64,000 nucleotides of DNA from Nonomuraea thailandensis (GCF_024172165.1 NZ_JAMZEB010000002.1:6283501-6347500); one strand, 5' to 3'. Numbered from the stretch's first letter, positions 55,541 to 63,866 are shown. The notes: generated from the sequence alone by a model not told the origin. Translations and numbers: made by a program.

Positions 55541-56137
55541 TCAGGGTGGGCCCTCTCCGGGTTCTTCCTGGTAGGAGTAGCGCTGCTCGCCCCACGGGTC
55601 GGCCACGTTGTGGTAGCCGCGCTCCTCCCAGAAGCCCCTGCGGTCCTCCAGGAGGTACTCGATGCCGCGCACCCATTTCACGCTCTTCCACGCGTACAGG
55701 TGGGGCACGACGATGCGCAGGGGAAAGCCGCGCTCGGGGCTGAGCGGCTTCTCGTCCAGCTCCATGGCGAACAGCGTGCCGGGCGCGGTGAAGTCGGACA
55801 TCCGCAGGTTGGCGCTGTAGCCGTACTCGGCCCAGATCATCACGTGGCGCACGCCGGGGTCGGGCGGGGCGGCCTCGATGATCGTGGCCGGGGTGACGCC
55901 GCGCCACTCGTTGGCCATCAGGGAGAACTTGGTGACGCAGTGGAAGTCGGCGATGCGCGTGGCGCGTGGCAACTGCTCGAACTCGCCCCAGTCGAAGCGG
56001 TGCTCCTCGCCCGACGCCGTGGCCCCGAACACCCGGAAGTCCCAGGAGTCCGGCTTGAACGCCGGCACCCTGCCGTAGTGGATCACGGGTCGGCCGCGCG
56101 GGACGTACTGGCCTGGAGGCAGGCGCGACTCCTCCAC
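55541..56137 (-). CDS. Sulfite oxidase-like molybdopterin oxidoreductase
   Basis: A 198-residue soluble protein of the SUOX-type molybdenum cofactor fold without heme or dimerisation domain. IADFHCVTKFSLMANEWRGV has the molybdenum-ligating cysteine; VRHVMIWAEYGYSANLRMSD, PLSPERGFPLRIVVPHLYAW, and KWVRGIEYLLEDRRGFWEERGYHN follow, matching the MsrP/YedY-like family. No Tat signal is visible in this frame, so it is likely cytoplasmic, unlike MsrP. Start GTG 56137 is 5 nt after AGGGGAG. Substrate unknown; single-gene unit. Confidence 0.9.
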   Translation of the reverse strand: MEESRLPPGQYVPRGRPVIHYGRVPAFKPDSWDFRVFGATASGEEHRFDWGEFEQLPRATRIADFHCVTKFSLMANEWRGVTPATIIEAAPPDPGVRHVMIWAEYGYSANLRMSDFTAPGTLFAMELDEKPLSPERGFPLRIVVPHLYAWKSVKWVRGIEYLLEDRRGFWEERGYHNVADPWGEQRYSYQEEPGEGPP

Positions 56138-56219
56138 GATCACTCCCCTCAACCCGGTCTCGCGTCTTGGGCCATCCTGCCATCGGGTCGTGAGTGGTTC
56201 GCGAGCGGGTGCGGTGCGG

Positions 56220-56225
56220 TAAGCT
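56220..56225 (+). promoter_or_regulatory. -10 element of the aroF leader transcript
   Basis: TAAGCT ends 8 nt before the leader-peptide ATG, with no ribosome site, so transcription probably starts at the ATG. The -35 is weak (TTCGCG at 56198, 16-bp spacer). Confidence 0.4.
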
Positions 56226-56233
56226 TGCGGACT

Positions 56234-56302
56234 ATGCACGCAGCGTTCCTGTTTTCCTATGGCGGCGGACCCGAGTCCGTTCGCCATCTGGTGCTGCGCT
56301 AG
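56234..56302 (+). CDS. Phe/Tyr-containing leader peptide of the aroF attenuator
   Basis: A 22-codon ORF: MHAAFLFSYGGGPESVRHLV plus LR and TAG. Phe codons 5 and 7 and Tyr codon 9 cluster together, followed by a terminator hairpin 15 nt after the stop and the DAHP synthase gene. This is the arrangement of an amino-acid attenuator sensing charged tRNAPhe/tRNATyr. Too short for normal gene finding. Confidence 0.75.
   Translation: MHAAFLFSYGGGPESVRHLVLR
56266..56279 (+). promoter_or_regulatory. Attenuator pause/antiterminator segment
   Basis: CGGAC-CCGA-GTCCG (56266-56279) can form a 5-bp hairpin just after the Tyr codon. Alternatively CGGACCCG (56266-56273) pairs with CGGGTCCG (56324-56331) in the terminator left arm, 8 bp, which would block the terminator. 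Confidence 0.6.
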
Positions 56303-56316
56303 CAGACAGGCGAACG

Positions 56317-56357
56317 AAGGCCCCGGGTCCGATCGGACCCGGGGCCTTCTTGTTTTT
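56317..56357 (+). terminator. Attenuator terminator upstream of aroF
   Basis: A perfect palindrome: AAGGCCCCGGGTCC, GATC, then GGACCCGGGGCCTT (56317-56348), followed by CTTGTTTTT. This is a textbook Rho-independent terminator placed before, not after, its gene. Confidence 0.93.
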
Positions 56358-56391
56358 CCCGGCAGTTTCCCTTCAGCAAGGAGCAAGCACA

Positions 56392-57407
56392 TGGTGATCG
56401 TGATGGGGCCCGAGGCCACCGCCGCCGACATCGAGGCGATCGTGTCCGTCGTCGAGGCGGCCGGGGTGGAGGCGTTCGTCAGCAAGGGGGTGCGGCGCAC
56501 GATCGTCGGCCTGGTCGGCGACGTGACGCAGCTCGACGCGGCGAGCCTGCGCGGCATGGCGGGGGTGCGCGACGTGATGCGCGTGTCCACGCCGTACAAG
56601 CTGGTCAGCAGGGAGAACCATCCGGAACGTTCCACGGTCCACGTGGGCGGCGTGCCGATCGGCCCCGACACCGTGACGCTGATCGCGGGGCCGTGCGCGG
56701 TGGAGACGCCGGAGCAGACGCTCGCCGCGGCCAGGATGGCGCAGACGGCCGGGGCGGTGCTGCTGCGTGGCGGGGCCTTCAAGCCGCGCACGTCCCCGTA
56801 CGCCTTCCAGGGGCTGGGCGAGAAGGGGCTGCGCATCCTGGCGGACGTGCGCGAGGAGACGGGCCTGCCGATCGTGACGGAGGTCGTGGACGCCCGTGAC
56901 GTGGAGATGGTGGCCTCGTACGCGGACATGCTGCAGGTCGGCACCCGCAACATGCAGAACTTCGCGCTGCTGCAGGAGGTGGGCGCGGCCGGCAGGCCGG
57001 TGATGCTCAAGCGCGGCATGACGGCCACGATCGAGGAGTGGCTGATGGCGGCCGAGTACATCGCCCAGCGCGGCAACCTCGACATCGTGCTGTGCGAGCG
57101 GGGCGTGCGGACCTACGAGACGGCCACCCGCAACACCCTCGACGTCTCGGCCGTGCCGGTGGCGCAGCGGCTGTCGCACCTGCCGGTGATCATCGACCCG
57201 TCGCACTCGGGCGGGCGGCGCGACCTGGTGCTGCCGCTGACCCGCGCGGCCATCGCGGTCGGCGCCGACGGTGTCATCATCGACGTGCACCCGCAGCCCG
57301 AGCAGGCGCTCTGCGACGGGCCGCAGGCCCTGGTGGACACCGACCTGGGCGAGCTGGCGCAGGTGATGACCGACTTCCCGCCGCTGCTCGGCAAGACGGC
57401 CGCCTGA
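56392..57407 (+). CDS. aroF: DAHP synthase (type I-beta, regulated)
   Basis: Catalyses the first step of the shikimate pathway from phosphoenolpyruvate and erythrose 4-phosphate. The N-terminal 70 residues (VIVMGPEATAADIEAIVSVV, VSKGVRRTIVGLVGD) form the ferredoxin-like regulatory domain seen in Thermotoga-type enzymes feedback-inhibited by Tyr/Phe. The barrel contains LIAGPCAVETPEQTL, GGAFKPRTSPYAFQG, GTRNMQNFALLQEVG, MLKRGMTATIEEWLMAAEYI, LCERGVRTYE and VIIDPSHSGGRRDLV. 338 residues. The ATG has AAGGAG upstream. Attenuation at transcription plus allostery gives two layers of aromatic-amino-acid control. Confidence 0.95.
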
Positions 57408-57517
57408 TCGGCCCGGGCACGACCGGCCGGCCACGAGCCGCCCGCCGGTTGTACTCATGGGTAACTTGAGTACTTGTCCTCATGCGCCGGGCTTCGCCCG
57501 GGCCGCACCATGGCCAC

Positions 57518-57805
57518 ATGACGAAGCCCATTCAGCCCACGCAGACCACCGCGTTCTACGTCCAGGCGGTCCTGTCGTTCGCCGTCTCGCTGACCTCCGT
57601 GGTGATCGCCCTGGTCTACCTGCCCGTCGAGGGCTGGATCAGGGCGTTCCTCGGGCTCGGCCTCCTGTACGTCGTCACCTCCACGGTCACCCTGTGCAAG
57701 GTCGTACGGGACCGGCAGGAGCTGTCGGAGGTCAGCAACCGCGTCGACCAGGCCCGGCTGGACAAGCTCCTGGCCGAGCACGACCCGTTCAAGGTCGACG
57801 CGTAG
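57518..57805 (+). CDS. YiaA/YiaB-type two-helix inner membrane protein
   Basis: A 95-residue protein with two hydrophobic segments (TAFYVQAVLSFAVSLTSVVI then WIRAFLGLGLLYVVTSTVTL), matching the yiaA/B two-TM domain family, and a charged cytoplasmic tail (VVRDRQELSEVSNRVDQARL). Start ATG 57518. Function of the family is unknown; E. coli members are stress-linked. No clear operon partner; thiI is convergent, 29 nt downstream. Confidence 0.82.
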   Translation: MTKPIQPTQTTAFYVQAVLSFAVSLTSVVIALVYLPVEGWIRAFLGLGLLYVVTSTVTLCKVVRDRQELSEVSNRVDQARLDKLLAEHDPFKVDA

Positions 57806-57834
57806 CCACGAAGCCCGGCTACCCCGATGCCCGG

Positions 57835-59031
57835 CTACAGGGTGTACTCCTGGATCGAGTCGGCGAGCTGCACGCACAGCTCCTCCGCGTCGAGCCGCTT
57901 CTCGATCTGCTTGAGGTCCTCGATCTTGGCCCGCGTCTCGGCGCGCTTGGGAGCCAGCAGCGAGCAGCAGTCCTCGTCGGGCAGCTCCGAGATCTCCAGC
58001 GTGCCGATGCGCCGGGCCTCGGCCATGATCTCGGTCTTGTCCCAGCCGACCAGCGGCCGCAGGATCGGCAGCTCCACCGCGTTGTCCTGGGCGGTGATGT
58101 TGGCCAGCGTCTGGGAGGAGACCTGCCCGAGCGCGTCGCCGGTGATCAGGGCGGCGGCGCGGATGCGGTGGGCGACCTCCTCGGCCGTCTTGAGCATCAG
58201 CCGCCGCTGCGCGATCACCGCCAGCCGGTCCTGGCCGGAGGTGCGGATGGACTGCTGGGCCTTGCCGAACGGGACCACCCACAGGCGCGACTTGCCCTGG
58301 AACCGGTCGAGCTTCCTGACCAGCGCGTACGCCTTGTAGATCGACTCCGACGTGGTGAACGGGATGCCGGAGAAGTGCAGGAAGTCGACGTGCAGGCCGC
58401 GCCGCATCATCCGGTACGCCGCCACGGGCGAGTCGATGCCGCCCGACATGAGCACCAGGGCCCGGCCGCTGCTGCCGACGGGCAGGCCGCCCTGGCCGGG
58501 GATGCCGCCGGTGAAGACGAACACCTCGTCCCTGTCGACCTCGATGGAGACCGTCAGCTCGGGGTTCTTCAGGTCGACGGGCAGGCCGTACTCGTCGTTG
58601 ATGGCGCCGCCCACGAGCCGGTCGAGCTCGTTGGAGCGCAGGGGGAAGCGCTTGTCGCGGCGGCGGGAGCGGACCGCGAAGCGGGCGCCCCGCTTGGCCT
58701 CCTCGCTCTCGCCGACCAGCTCCAGGCCGGCCTTGAGCACGGCGTCGGGGTCCTTGGCGACCCGCCAGGCCTGGTGGATCCAGACCAGCCCGGGCACGTC
58801 GGCGACCCGCTGCGCCACGGCCTCGGCCTGCTCGGCGGCGGCGCCCTCGGGCAGGAAGATCGCGATCACGCCGTGCCGCTTGCGCACGTCGACCTGGACG
58901 CCGACCGTCTGCAGGGCATCGCGGATGTTGGCGATCAGGCGGCGTTCGAACAGCTCGCGGTTCTTGCCCTTGAGGACGATCTCGCCCAGCTTGAGCAGAA
59001 CGCACGGCTCGCCCAGGGCGGACATCGTCAT
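57835..59031 (-). CDS. thiI: tRNA 4-thiouridine synthetase ThiI (no rhodanese domain)
   Basis: Adenylates U8 of tRNA and installs sulfur; also linked to thiazole synthesis in enterobacteria. The N-terminal THUMP-containing half spans about residues 1-170. The PP-loop ATP site is VLMSGGIDSPVAAYRMM, followed by FLHFSGIPFTTSE, ITGDALGQVSSQTLANI and LISELPDEDCCSLLAPK-type cysteines. At 398 residues it lacks the C-terminal rhodanese domain of E. coli ThiI, as in the Bacillus type, so sulfur comes straight from a cysteine desulfurase. ATG 59031 has GGAGG 7 nt upstream. Confidence 0.93.
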   Translation of the reverse strand: MTMSALGEPCVLLKLGEIVLKGKNRELFERRLIANIRDALQTVGVQVDVRKRHGVIAIFLPEGAAAEQAEAVAQRVADVPGLVWIHQAWRVAKDPDAVLKAGLELVGESEEAKRGARFAVRSRRRDKRFPLRSNELDRLVGGAINDEYGLPVDLKNPELTVSIEVDRDEVFVFTGGIPGQGGLPVGSSGRALVLMSGGIDSPVAAYRMMRRGLHVDFLHFSGIPFTTSESIYKAYALVRKLDRFQGKSRLWVVPFGKAQQSIRTSGQDRLAVIAQRRLMLKTAEEVAHRIRAAALITGDALGQVSSQTLANITAQDNAVELPILRPLVGWDKTEIMAEARRIGTLEISELPDEDCCSLLAPKRAETRAKIEDLKQIEKRLDAEELCVQLADSIQEYTL

Positions 59032-59099
59032 GGTGGAACCTCCGGGAGAATGGGGATGAGCGCGGCGCTTGCTGAAGGGAACGCCGCGACCATCCGAGT

Positions 59100-59741
59100 T
59101 TAGTCCGCGTCGAGCCCCCGCTCGATCGCATATCGCACCAGCTCGACCCGGTTGTGCAGGTGGAGCTTGCCGAGGGTGTTCTGCACGTGGTTCTGCACGG
59201 TGCGGTGCGACAGCACGAGCCGTTCGGCGATCTGCTTGTACGACAGCCCCTTGGCCACCAGCCTGAGCACCTCGGTCTCCCGCTCGGTCAGCCGCGGCCC
59301 CTCGGTGGGCTCCAGCGCGACGGCCAGCCGCCTGTACTCCCCCAGCACCAGCCCGGCCAGCCCCGGGGTGAACACGGCGTCGCCGTCGGCGGTGCGGCGC
59401 ACGGCGTCGAGGAACTCCTCGCGCCCGGCCGACTTCACGAGGTATCCGCAGGCGCCGGCCTTGACGGCCTCCAGCACGTCCTCCTGCTCGGCGCTGGCCG
59501 ACAGCACGAGCACCCTGGGGGGCGGGTCCACCTGCGCCAGGCGGGCCGCCACCTCGGGGCCGGACAGGTCGGGCAGCCGAAGGTCGAGCACGACGACCTC
59601 GGGCAGCACCGCGGCGGCCACCCTGACCGCCTGCCGCCCCTCCCCCACGGCGGCCACGACCTCGTAACCGGCCTCCGTGAGATCCCTGGCGACGCCGTCG
59701 CGCCACATGGGATGATCGTCCACCACCATGACCCGCACCAT
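59100..59741 (-). CDS. NarL/LuxR-type response regulator
   Basis: Two-component regulator of 213 residues. Receiver with VMVVDDHPMWRDGVARDL, PEVVVLDLRLPDLSGPEV (phospho-acceptor Asp) and YLVKSAGREEFLDAV (Lys). C-terminal LuxR HTH LTERETEVLRLVAKGLSYKQ and LVLSHRTVQNHVQNTLGKLH. Start ATG 59741 is 20 nt after the sensor stop; no good ribosome site, so coupling to the kinase is likely. Confidence 0.93.
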   Translation of the reverse strand: MVRVMVVDDHPMWRDGVARDLTEAGYEVVAAVGEGRQAVRVAAAVLPEVVVLDLRLPDLSGPEVAARLAQVDPPPRVLVLSASAEQEDVLEAVKAGACGYLVKSAGREEFLDAVRRTADGDAVFTPGLAGLVLGEYRRLAVALEPTEGPRLTERETEVLRLVAKGLSYKQIAERLVLSHRTVQNHVQNTLGKLHLHNRVELVRYAIERGLDAD

Positions 59742-59761
59742 GGCGCAACTGTAAGCGTTCG

Positions 59762-60862
59762 TCAGGCGGACAGGGTGATCTCCACCTCGGTGCCCTGCCC
59801 GGGAACGCTCACGATCGACACCTTCCCGCCCAGCTCGGCCATCCGCCCACGGATCGACCTGGCCACCCCCATGCGCCCGTCCGCGGCGGCCTGCTCCAGC
59901 CGGCCCTCCGGGATGCCGGGGCCCTCGTCCCTGACCGTGACCGTGACCGTGCCGTCCAGGAATTCGGCCAGCACCCAGGCGCGGGCCTGATGACCGCAGT
60001 GCGCGCGGACGTTGTCCAGGGCCGCGCCGACGGCGGCCGCGACGGACGCGGCGGCCTCGGCGGGCAGGAGCAGCGGCGTGGCCGGCGTCGAGACCGTCAC
60101 CGAGGGCGAGCCGTGCCGGGCGAGGAGGGAGCGCAGGTCGATCGTGCCGAGGGGAGGCGGCGGCCCGACCGAGACGAGCTCGCGCAGCGCGGCCTCCTGC
60201 TCCCCCGCCAGGCGGCCCAGCTCGGCCGCCTCCCCGCCGAGCTCCCGGCCGCGCCGCTGCACCAGGGCGAGGACCTGGAGGACCGAGTCGTGGATGTCGC
60301 GGGCCAGCCGCTCCCGCTCGCGCTGGGCGGCCTCCATCTCGGCGGCCCGCTGCATGCGTTCCTCCGCCCGCTTGGCCAGCCGGACCATGTGGCCGACCAG
60401 CCAGCCCGCCATGAGCAGGAGCACCGTCTCGTTGATCAGGACGGCCGCCTCCTCGACCCGCGACCGTGACCACAGCTCGCCCGCCGCGACCACGGCCGCC
60501 GAGAGGGTGCCCGCGCGCCTGCCGTGGCGTACGGCCCAGGCGAGCACGGGCGCGGCGATCCAGGTCGCGGGCACGGGCATGGCGCCCATCGACACCTGCT
60601 GGGCGCCCTGCACGTACGGGGTGGTGAGCAGGCACGCCATCGTCACCATCAGGTCGATGGTCAGCAGCGGCCACCGGCGCAGCGGCTCGGCCGAGTAGGC
60701 GAACGTCGCCGCGGCGGTCCACAGCGCCATCACGCCGATGACCAGCCAGCCGATCAGCGGCTGCTCGTAGCCGCGGTGCTGGGCCATCAGCACGGCGGCG
60801 TACACCAGCGAGGCGAGGCGGAAGACCGCGATCGCCCGCCAGAAGGGCCCCTCGATAGCCAT
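59762..60862 (-). CDS. MacS-like NarL-family sensor histidine kinase
   Basis: A 366-residue kinase with about five N-terminal membrane segments (FRLASLVYAAVLMA, GWLVIGVMALWTAAATFAY, LLTIDLMVTMACLL, MPVPATWIAAPVLAWAV, VLINETVLLLMAGWLVGHMV), the DUF5931 arrangement of actinobacterial MacS kinases. Catalytic part: RERERLARDIHDSVLQVLAL (phospho-acceptor His) and HATPase with ALDNVRAHCGHQA and VRDEGPGIPEGRLE. Co-transcribed with the regulator downstream. Diverges from the MHYT pair; the signal is unknown. Confidence 0.91.
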   Translation of the reverse strand: MAIEGPFWRAIAVFRLASLVYAAVLMAQHRGYEQPLIGWLVIGVMALWTAAATFAYSAEPLRRWPLLTIDLMVTMACLLTTPYVQGAQQVSMGAMPVPATWIAAPVLAWAVRHGRRAGTLSAAVVAAGELWSRSRVEEAAVLINETVLLLMAGWLVGHMVRLAKRAEERMQRAAEMEAAQRERERLARDIHDSVLQVLALVQRRGRELGGEAAELGRLAGEQEAALRELVSVGPPPPLGTIDLRSLLARHGSPSVTVSTPATPLLLPAEAAASVAAAVGAALDNVRAHCGHQARAWVLAEFLDGTVTVTVRDEGPGIPEGRLEQAAADGRMGVARSIRGRMAELGGKVSIVSVPGQGTEVEITLSA

Positions 60863-60973
60863 GAGCCTTTCTCATGTTTCCGACACGGCAGTTGACAGAT
60901 AGTTCGGATATCCAAGCGAAAGGGACATCCGGGATGGCACAATCCGGGAACCCCTAATGCAAGGAACCGATAG

Positions 60974-61822
60974 ATGACCGCTGTGAATCATTTCACCTAC
61001 GGACTGATCACGCCGTTGCTCGCCTACGTCATGTCCTGCATCGGCTCGATGCTCGGACTGCGGCTCACCGCGCAGGCCCACGCCTCGCGCGGCGGCGCCC
61101 GCGTGCGCTGGCTGCTGGGCGCGGCCGTCTCCATCGGCGGCACCGGCATCTGGGTCATGCACTTCATCGCCATGATGGGCTTCGAGGTGGAGGGCACGCA
61201 GATCAAGTACGACGTGCTGCTCACCGTGGCCTCGGCGGTGGTGGCCATCGTGGTCGTCGGCACCGGCCTGTTCCTGGTCTCCTACGGCGGCGGCCGGATC
61301 CTCGCGCTGCTCGGCGGCGGCCTGCTGACCGGCCTCGGCGTGGCCTCCATGCACTACCTCGGCATGTACGCGATGAACATGTCCGCCCACGTCTCCTACG
61401 ACCGCCTCACCGTGGCCGCCTCCGTGGGCATCGCGGTGGTGGCCGCGACCGTGGCCCTGTGGTTCACGCTGCGGGTCAAGAAGCCCATCTGGATCACCGG
61501 CGCCGCCCTCGTCATGGGCGTGGCCGTCGCGGGCATGCACTACACCGGCATGTACGCCATGCACGTCTCGGTCGACGGTGAGCCCGGTGTCGTGGCCGGC
61601 GCCGACGCGCTCGACTTCCTCGTGCCCCTCATGACCGTGATCAGCCTCATCACCCTGACCATGCTCCTCATGGTCATCCTGTCGCCCTCGGAGGAGGAAC
61701 TGCACGAGGACGCGGAGCTCATCGCGAAGCTGGAGCTGCGCCGTCGCACCGCTCATCAGCAACAACTCACGTACCCCACGCCAATGCCGCGCCAACAGCC
61801 GATGCAGGCTCGGCGAAGGTAG
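60974..61822 (+). CDS. MHYT-domain membrane sensor, copy 1
   Basis: A 282-residue integral membrane protein with about seven helices. Three copies of the metal-binding MHYT motif, MHFIAM, MHYLGM, MHYTGM, are spaced along it, a pattern predicted to bind copper and sense O2, CO or NO. The C-terminus (LSPSEEELHEDAELIAKLEL) is a short charged tail with no output domain. ATG 60974 follows AAGGAA. It is one of two tandem copies; 65% or so of aligned positions look alike by eye. Confidence 0.9.
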   Translation: MTAVNHFTYGLITPLLAYVMSCIGSMLGLRLTAQAHASRGGARVRWLLGAAVSIGGTGIWVMHFIAMMGFEVEGTQIKYDVLLTVASAVVAIVVVGTGLFLVSYGGGRILALLGGGLLTGLGVASMHYLGMYAMNMSAHVSYDRLTVAASVGIAVVAATVALWFTLRVKKPIWITGAALVMGVAVAGMHYTGMYAMHVSVDGEPGVVAGADALDFLVPLMTVISLITLTMLLMVILSPSEEELHEDAELIAKLELRRRTAHQQQLTYPTPMPRQQPMQARRR

Positions 61823-61884
61823 TTGCGCACGCGGCCACTCCCTGCTCATACTCCCTTATCGGTGCGTAGGGGATGGGTGGGGTA

Positions 61885-62700
61885 ATGTCGCCGATCGATC
61901 ATTTTTCCCACGGGCTCTTGACGCCTGTGCTCGCGTACGTCATGTCCAGCGTGGGCTCCATGCTCGGCCTGCTGCTCACCTCGCGTGCGAGGCTGATCGG
62001 CGGGCGTGAGGCCAGGTGGTGGCTCGTGGGCGCGGCCTTCGCGATCGGCGGCACCGGCATCTGGACGATGCACTTCATCGCCATGCTCGGCTTCTCCGTG
62101 AGCGGCCTGGCGATCAGGTACGACGTGCCGCTCACCGCCGCGTCCGCCTTCCTCGCCGTCGTGGTCGTGGGCATGGGGCTGTTCATGGCCGCCCACGGCG
62201 GCGAGCGGCTGGGCTTCCTGGTCGGCGGCGGCGTCCTGACCGGGCTCGGCGTGGCCGGCATGCACTACCTGGGCATGGCGGCCATGAACATGTCCGCCCA
62301 CGTCAGCTACGACCCGGTGGTCGTCACGCTGTCGGTGCTCATCGCGGTGGCGGCGGCCACGGTGGCGCTCTGGTTCACGCTGCGGGTCAGCGGGGCGCTC
62401 AGGATCGGCGGGGCGGCGCTGCTCATGGGCGTGGCCGTCTCGGGCATGCACTACACCGGCATGTCCTCGATGTCGGTCTCGTCGCACGCGGAGATGACGG
62501 CCGTGCCCGGCGCGCGGGCCATCGACTTCCTGCTGCCGCTCATCGTGGGCATCAGCGTGATCACGGTGGGGCTGCTGCTCACCGTCATCCTGTCGCCCTC
62601 GGAGAAGGAGCTGCGCAGCGAGGCGGAGTACAGGGAGCGGCTGCGCGGACGCGACGAGGGCGCGCCGGAAGTCGATCTCTTCGGCACGCCCCGCAGTTGA
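61885..62700 (+). CDS. MHYT-domain membrane sensor, copy 2
   Basis: Paralogue of the preceding gene, 271 residues: same order MHFIAM, MHYLGM, MHYTGM with shared LTPVLAYVMSSVGSMLGL and NMSAHVSYD segments. The start is placed at ATG 61885 (MSPIDHF) because it aligns with the MTAVNHF start of copy 1; ATG 61873 is the alternative. The tail ends LSPSEKELRSEAEYRERLRG and has no enzymatic domain. 62-nt gap to copy 1, so one operon. Confidence 0.9.
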   Translation: MSPIDHFSHGLLTPVLAYVMSSVGSMLGLLLTSRARLIGGREARWWLVGAAFAIGGTGIWTMHFIAMLGFSVSGLAIRYDVPLTAASAFLAVVVVGMGLFMAAHGGERLGFLVGGGVLTGLGVAGMHYLGMAAMNMSAHVSYDPVVVTLSVLIAVAAATVALWFTLRVSGALRIGGAALLMGVAVSGMHYTGMSSMSVSSHAEMTAVPGARAIDFLLPLIVGISVITVGLLLTVILSPSEKELRSEAEYRERLRGRDEGAPEVDLFGTPRS

Positions 62701-62711
62701 GCCATGTGCCG

Positions 62712-62768
62712 GGTACGGCTTGCGACGCGGGTGGTGGGCCGCCGACTTTCCGCGGCGCAAGCCGTACC
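62712..62768. terminator. Long inverted repeat after the MHYT pair
   Basis: GGTACGGCTTGCG (62712-62724) and CGCAAGCCGTACC (62756-62768) are a perfect 13-bp inverted repeat with a 31-nt centre, 11 nt after the MHYT stop. Confidence 0.55.
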
Positions 62769-62773
62769 TCGAG

Positions 62774-62793
62774 GGGGTTGTAGCGGCAACCCC
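62774..62793. terminator. Small hairpin upstream of pfp end
   Basis: GGGGTTG (62774-62780) and CAACCCC (62787-62793), loop TAGCGG, flanked by near-complementary TACCTCGAG/CTCGAAGGTA. Probably the pfp-side terminator. Confidence 0.55.
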
Positions 62794-62840
62794 GCTGACT
62801 CGAAGGTACGGCCGCCCGCTTGCAAGCCGCTTTCAGCCGG

Positions 62841-63866
62841 TCATCCGAAGAACACCTCGGCCTCGGAGTAGCGCTCCACCGGCACGGTCTTCAGCTCGGC
62901 CGTGGCCTCGTCGAGGCCGACCCGCACGATGTCGGTGCCGCGTAGCGCGACCATCTTGCCGTAGTCGCCCTCGTGGGCCGCGTCGATCGCCTGCAGCCCG
63001 AACCTGGTCGCCAGCACCCGGTCGTAGGCGGTGGGGGTGCCGCCGCGCTGGATGTGGCCGAGCACCGTGGTGCGGGCCTCCTTGCCGGTGCGCTTCTCGA
63101 TCTCCTTGGCCAGCACCTCGCCGACGCCGCCCAGGCGCACGTGGCCGAACGCGTCGAGGGTGCCCGTCTGCAGCTCCATCTGCCCCTCGATGGGGTGCGC
63201 GCCCTCGGCGACCACGATGATCGGCGAGTAACGGGTGCGGAAGCGGGACTCGACGTACTCGCAGACCCGGTCGATGTCGAACGGCTTCTCCGGGATGAGG
63301 ATGACGTTCGCGCCGCCGGCCATGCCCGCGTGCAGCGCGATCCAGCCCGCGTGCCGCCCCATGACCTCGCAGATCAGCGCCCGGTGGTGGGACTCCGCGG
63401 TGGTGTGCAGCCGGTCGATGGCCTCCATCGCGATGTTCACCGCGGTGTCGAAGCCGAAGGTGTAGTCGGTGCCCGACAGGTCGTTGTCGATGGTCTTGGG
63501 CACGCCCACGACGTTGACCTCGCGGTCGTAGAGCTGCTTGGCGACGCCGAGCGTGTCCTCCCCGCCGATGGCGATCAGGGCGTCCACGCCGGTGGCGGCC
63601 AGATTCTCCTTGATCCGGCCGACCCCGTTCTCGATCTTCATCGGGTTCGTCCTGGAGGAGCCCAGAATGGTGCCGCCGCGTGGCAGGATGCCGCGGACGG
63701 CCTGGATGTCCAGTGGCATCGTGTCGCCTTCGAGAGGGCCGCGCCAGCCGTCACGGAAGCCGACGAACTCATGGCCGTAAACGCTCACCCCCTTACGCAC
63801 CACTGCCCTGATCACGGCGTTGAGCCCGGGGCAGTCGCCGCCTCCGGTGAGCACTCCGATACGCAT
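62841..63866 (-). CDS. pfp: 6-Phosphofructokinase, probably pyrophosphate-dependent
   Basis: Phosphorylates fructose 6-phosphate to fructose 1,6-bisphosphate. The 341-residue protein starts MRIGVLTGGGDCPGLNAVIR and has GGEDT at residues 101-105 and GVPKTIDNDLSGTDYTFGF at 121-139. Asp at 104 and Lys at 124 are the residues that mark PPi-dependent enzymes; ATP-dependent ones carry Gly at 104. Amycolatopsis methanolica PPi-PFK, an actinobacterial relative of similar length, shares this pattern. Start ATG 63866 has GGGAGGA 8 nt upstream. Confidence 0.9.
   Translation of the reverse strand: MRIGVLTGGGDCPGLNAVIRAVVRKGVSVYGHEFVGFRDGWRGPLEGDTMPLDIQAVRGILPRGGTILGSSRTNPMKIENGVGRIKENLAATGVDALIAIGGEDTLGVAKQLYDREVNVVGVPKTIDNDLSGTDYTFGFDTAVNIAMEAIDRLHTTAESHHRALICEVMGRHAGWIALHAGMAGGANVILIPEKPFDIDRVCEYVESRFRTRYSPIIVVAEGAHPIEGQMELQTGTLDAFGHVRLGGVGEVLAKEIEKRTGKEARTTVLGHIQRGGTPTAYDRVLATRFGLQAIDAAHEGDYGKMVALRGTDIVRVGLDEATAELKTVPVERYSEAEVFFG

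Noticed and set aside
55541..57085. 514-codon minus frame extending the sulfite-oxidase-like protein into aroF
   Set aside because: The upstream part is antisense to the aroF gene and crosses the attenuator terminator; no domain seen.
60892..60897. TTGACA as MHYT promoter -35
   Set aside because: No acceptable -10 at 16-19 bp spacing; left unassigned.
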